A stretch of 6,832 nucleotides of DNA from Chloroflexota bacterium (GTDB lineage Bacteria > Chloroflexota > Anaerolineae > Anaerolineales > Anaerolineaceae): positions 1-6,832 of the forward strand of contig JAEXTI010000567.1 in the NCBI GenBank assembly GCA_023406965.1. The letters run 5' to 3'. The first letter of the stretch is position 1. Each line of letters opens with the position of its first letter. Below are positions 6,570 to 6,832 of this stretch, piece by piece. The notes under the pieces are model-generated. The model was not told the DNA's origin. It saw nothing but the letters and a program-made list of their open reading frames with translations, and ran no database searches. A program made the position numbers and the translations under genes.

Positions 6570-6602
6570 TATATCTTGTAAGATTATATCGTACAAGATA
6601 TA
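6570..6602 (-). promoter_or_regulatory. Inverted-repeat operator, probably bound by the OhrR/MarR-type regulator
   Basis: TATATCTTGTA (6570-6580) and TACAAGATATA (6592-6602) form a perfect 11-bp inverted repeat around an 11-base spacer, with arm centres 22 bp apart. It can also be read as two opposed copies of a 12-base box: ATCTTGTAAGAT at 6573-6584, and ATCTTGTACGAT on the minus strand at 6599-6588, agreeing at 11 of 12 positions. TTGTA/TACAA half sites occur in known OhrR operators, and ATCTT-type arms occur in other MarR-family operators. The repeat surrounds the -10 box of the doxX operon, so binding would block RNA polymerase. That the regulator encoded here binds it is inference from position and symmetry. 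Confidence 0.75.
6583..6588 (-). promoter_or_regulatory. -10 box of the doxX-regulator-exporter-hydrolase promoter
   Basis: The minus strand reads TATAAT exactly, 32 bases before the doxX ATG, which predicts transcription starting near 6576 and a short leader of about 25 bases. No good -35 hexamer lies 16-18 bases upstream (TTCGGT or TCGGTA are weak), and there is no extended TGn. The promoter may therefore be weak or depend on the AT-rich tract at 6599-6622. The box lies inside the spacer of the inverted repeat. Confidence 0.65.
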
Positions 6603-6709
6603 TTTTACCGAATATATCTAAATAGAAAAGGCTTTGTATAACGATTGGTGGGAAGAGTTTCTAATCCAGGGCCGAAAAGGCCGCAGCTTTCTCAACCCTC
6701 TGATCAGCT

Positions 6710-6740
6710 TGACAATGTCACATTAGACTAATCGTCACAT
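6710..6740. repeat. Cluster of short palindromes and a direct repeat (possible operator)
   Basis: TGACA-A-TGTCA (6710-6720) and ATTAG-A-CTAAT (6722-6732) are two adjacent perfect 5-bp-arm palindromes, each with a single central A. The heptamer GTCACAT occurs at 6717-6723 and again at 6734-6740, 17 bases apart, bracketing the second palindrome. A TTGACA at 6709-6714 has no fitting -10 downstream. The cluster is about 160 bases upstream of doxX and could belong to that operon or to a gene beyond the right edge. Confidence 0.35.
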
Positions 6741-6758
6741 GGTATGGCTTTGATCGGC

Positions 6759-6826
6759 GGGCTAAAGCCCTTCCTCAGTACAACGAAGTCCCTTCGGGAC
6801 TGGTTTCTTGAGCCCGTAAGGGCTTT
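6759..6826. repeat. Tandem short hairpins, probable dispersed intergenic repeat (continues to or past the window edge)
   Basis: Three short palindromes follow each other: GGGCTAAAGCCC (6759-6770), AGTCCC-TTC-GGGACT (6787-6801, 6-bp stem) and AGCCC-GTAA-GGGCT (6811-6824, 5-bp stem closed by a GNRA-type loop). AAAGCCC at 6764-6770 is also the exact inverse of GGGCTTT at 6820-6826, so the outer hairpins can pair with each other around the middle one. The clean boundaries and compensating arms suggest a structured, REP-like element. Copy number elsewhere cannot be judged here. Confidence 0.55.
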
Positions 6827-6832
6827 GACGTA

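Noticed and set aside
6063..6596. 177-codon minus-strand reading frame covering the whole DoxX gene
   Set aside because: Its translation is Pro/Arg-rich with no family resemblance. The overlapping frame (6080-6550) gives a clear DoxX protein, and this one begins inside the operator.
6709..6737. Forward promoter beginning with TTGACA at 6709-6714
   Set aside because: No -10-like hexamer lies 16-18 bases downstream; TAGACT is only 9 bases away, and no plus-strand gene follows within the window.
6759..6832. CRISPR array or tandem repeat
   Set aside because: The hairpins differ in sequence and there are no equal-length repeats separated by spacers.

Overview
The window holds six protein genes in two convergent blocks. 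It probably comes from a member of the Chloroflexota (Anaerolineae-like). This rests on three points: a STAND-type wing-plus-repeat protein of a style I associate with that phylum, a PEP-synthase/PPDK regulatory kinase, and palindromic GGGCT/AGCCC intergenic repeats at the right edge. No rRNA or other marker confirms it, so the assignment is low to moderate confidence.

Left block, plus strand (1-2473). The 3' end of a DUF299 kinase/pyrophosphorylase gene (regulator of PEP synthase or pyruvate phosphate dikinase) is followed after 26 bases by a 706-residue protein. Its start looks like the winged-helix segment normally found after a STAND/NB-ARC NTPase, and the rest is helical repeats. No NTPase domain is present, although the gene has its own good ribosome binding site. 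Its base composition drops sharply after the first third.

Right block, minus strand (6550 down to 2517). In transcription order it encodes a DoxX-family membrane protein, an OhrR-type MarR regulator with a single Cys, a 12-TM MFS exporter, an exported or anchored alpha/beta hydrolase, and, after a 124-base gap with an interrupted palindrome, a Rieske non-heme iron oxygenase. The first four are packed with a 9-base gap and then two ATGA stop/start overlaps, so they are almost certainly one operon. Upstream of doxX a perfect TATAAT -10 box sits inside the spacer of a perfect 11-bp inverted repeat. That is the layout expected for autorepression by the MarR-family protein.

The right block reads as a redox- or electrophile-sensing detoxification cassette: sensor, DoxX, efflux pump, hydrolase and probably an oxygenase. 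The inducer and substrates cannot be told from the sequence. The last 280 bases (6551-6832) hold no gene. They contain the promoter/operator, a small cluster of palindromes and direct repeats, and a set of short hairpins that looks like a dispersed intergenic repeat cut by the window edge.
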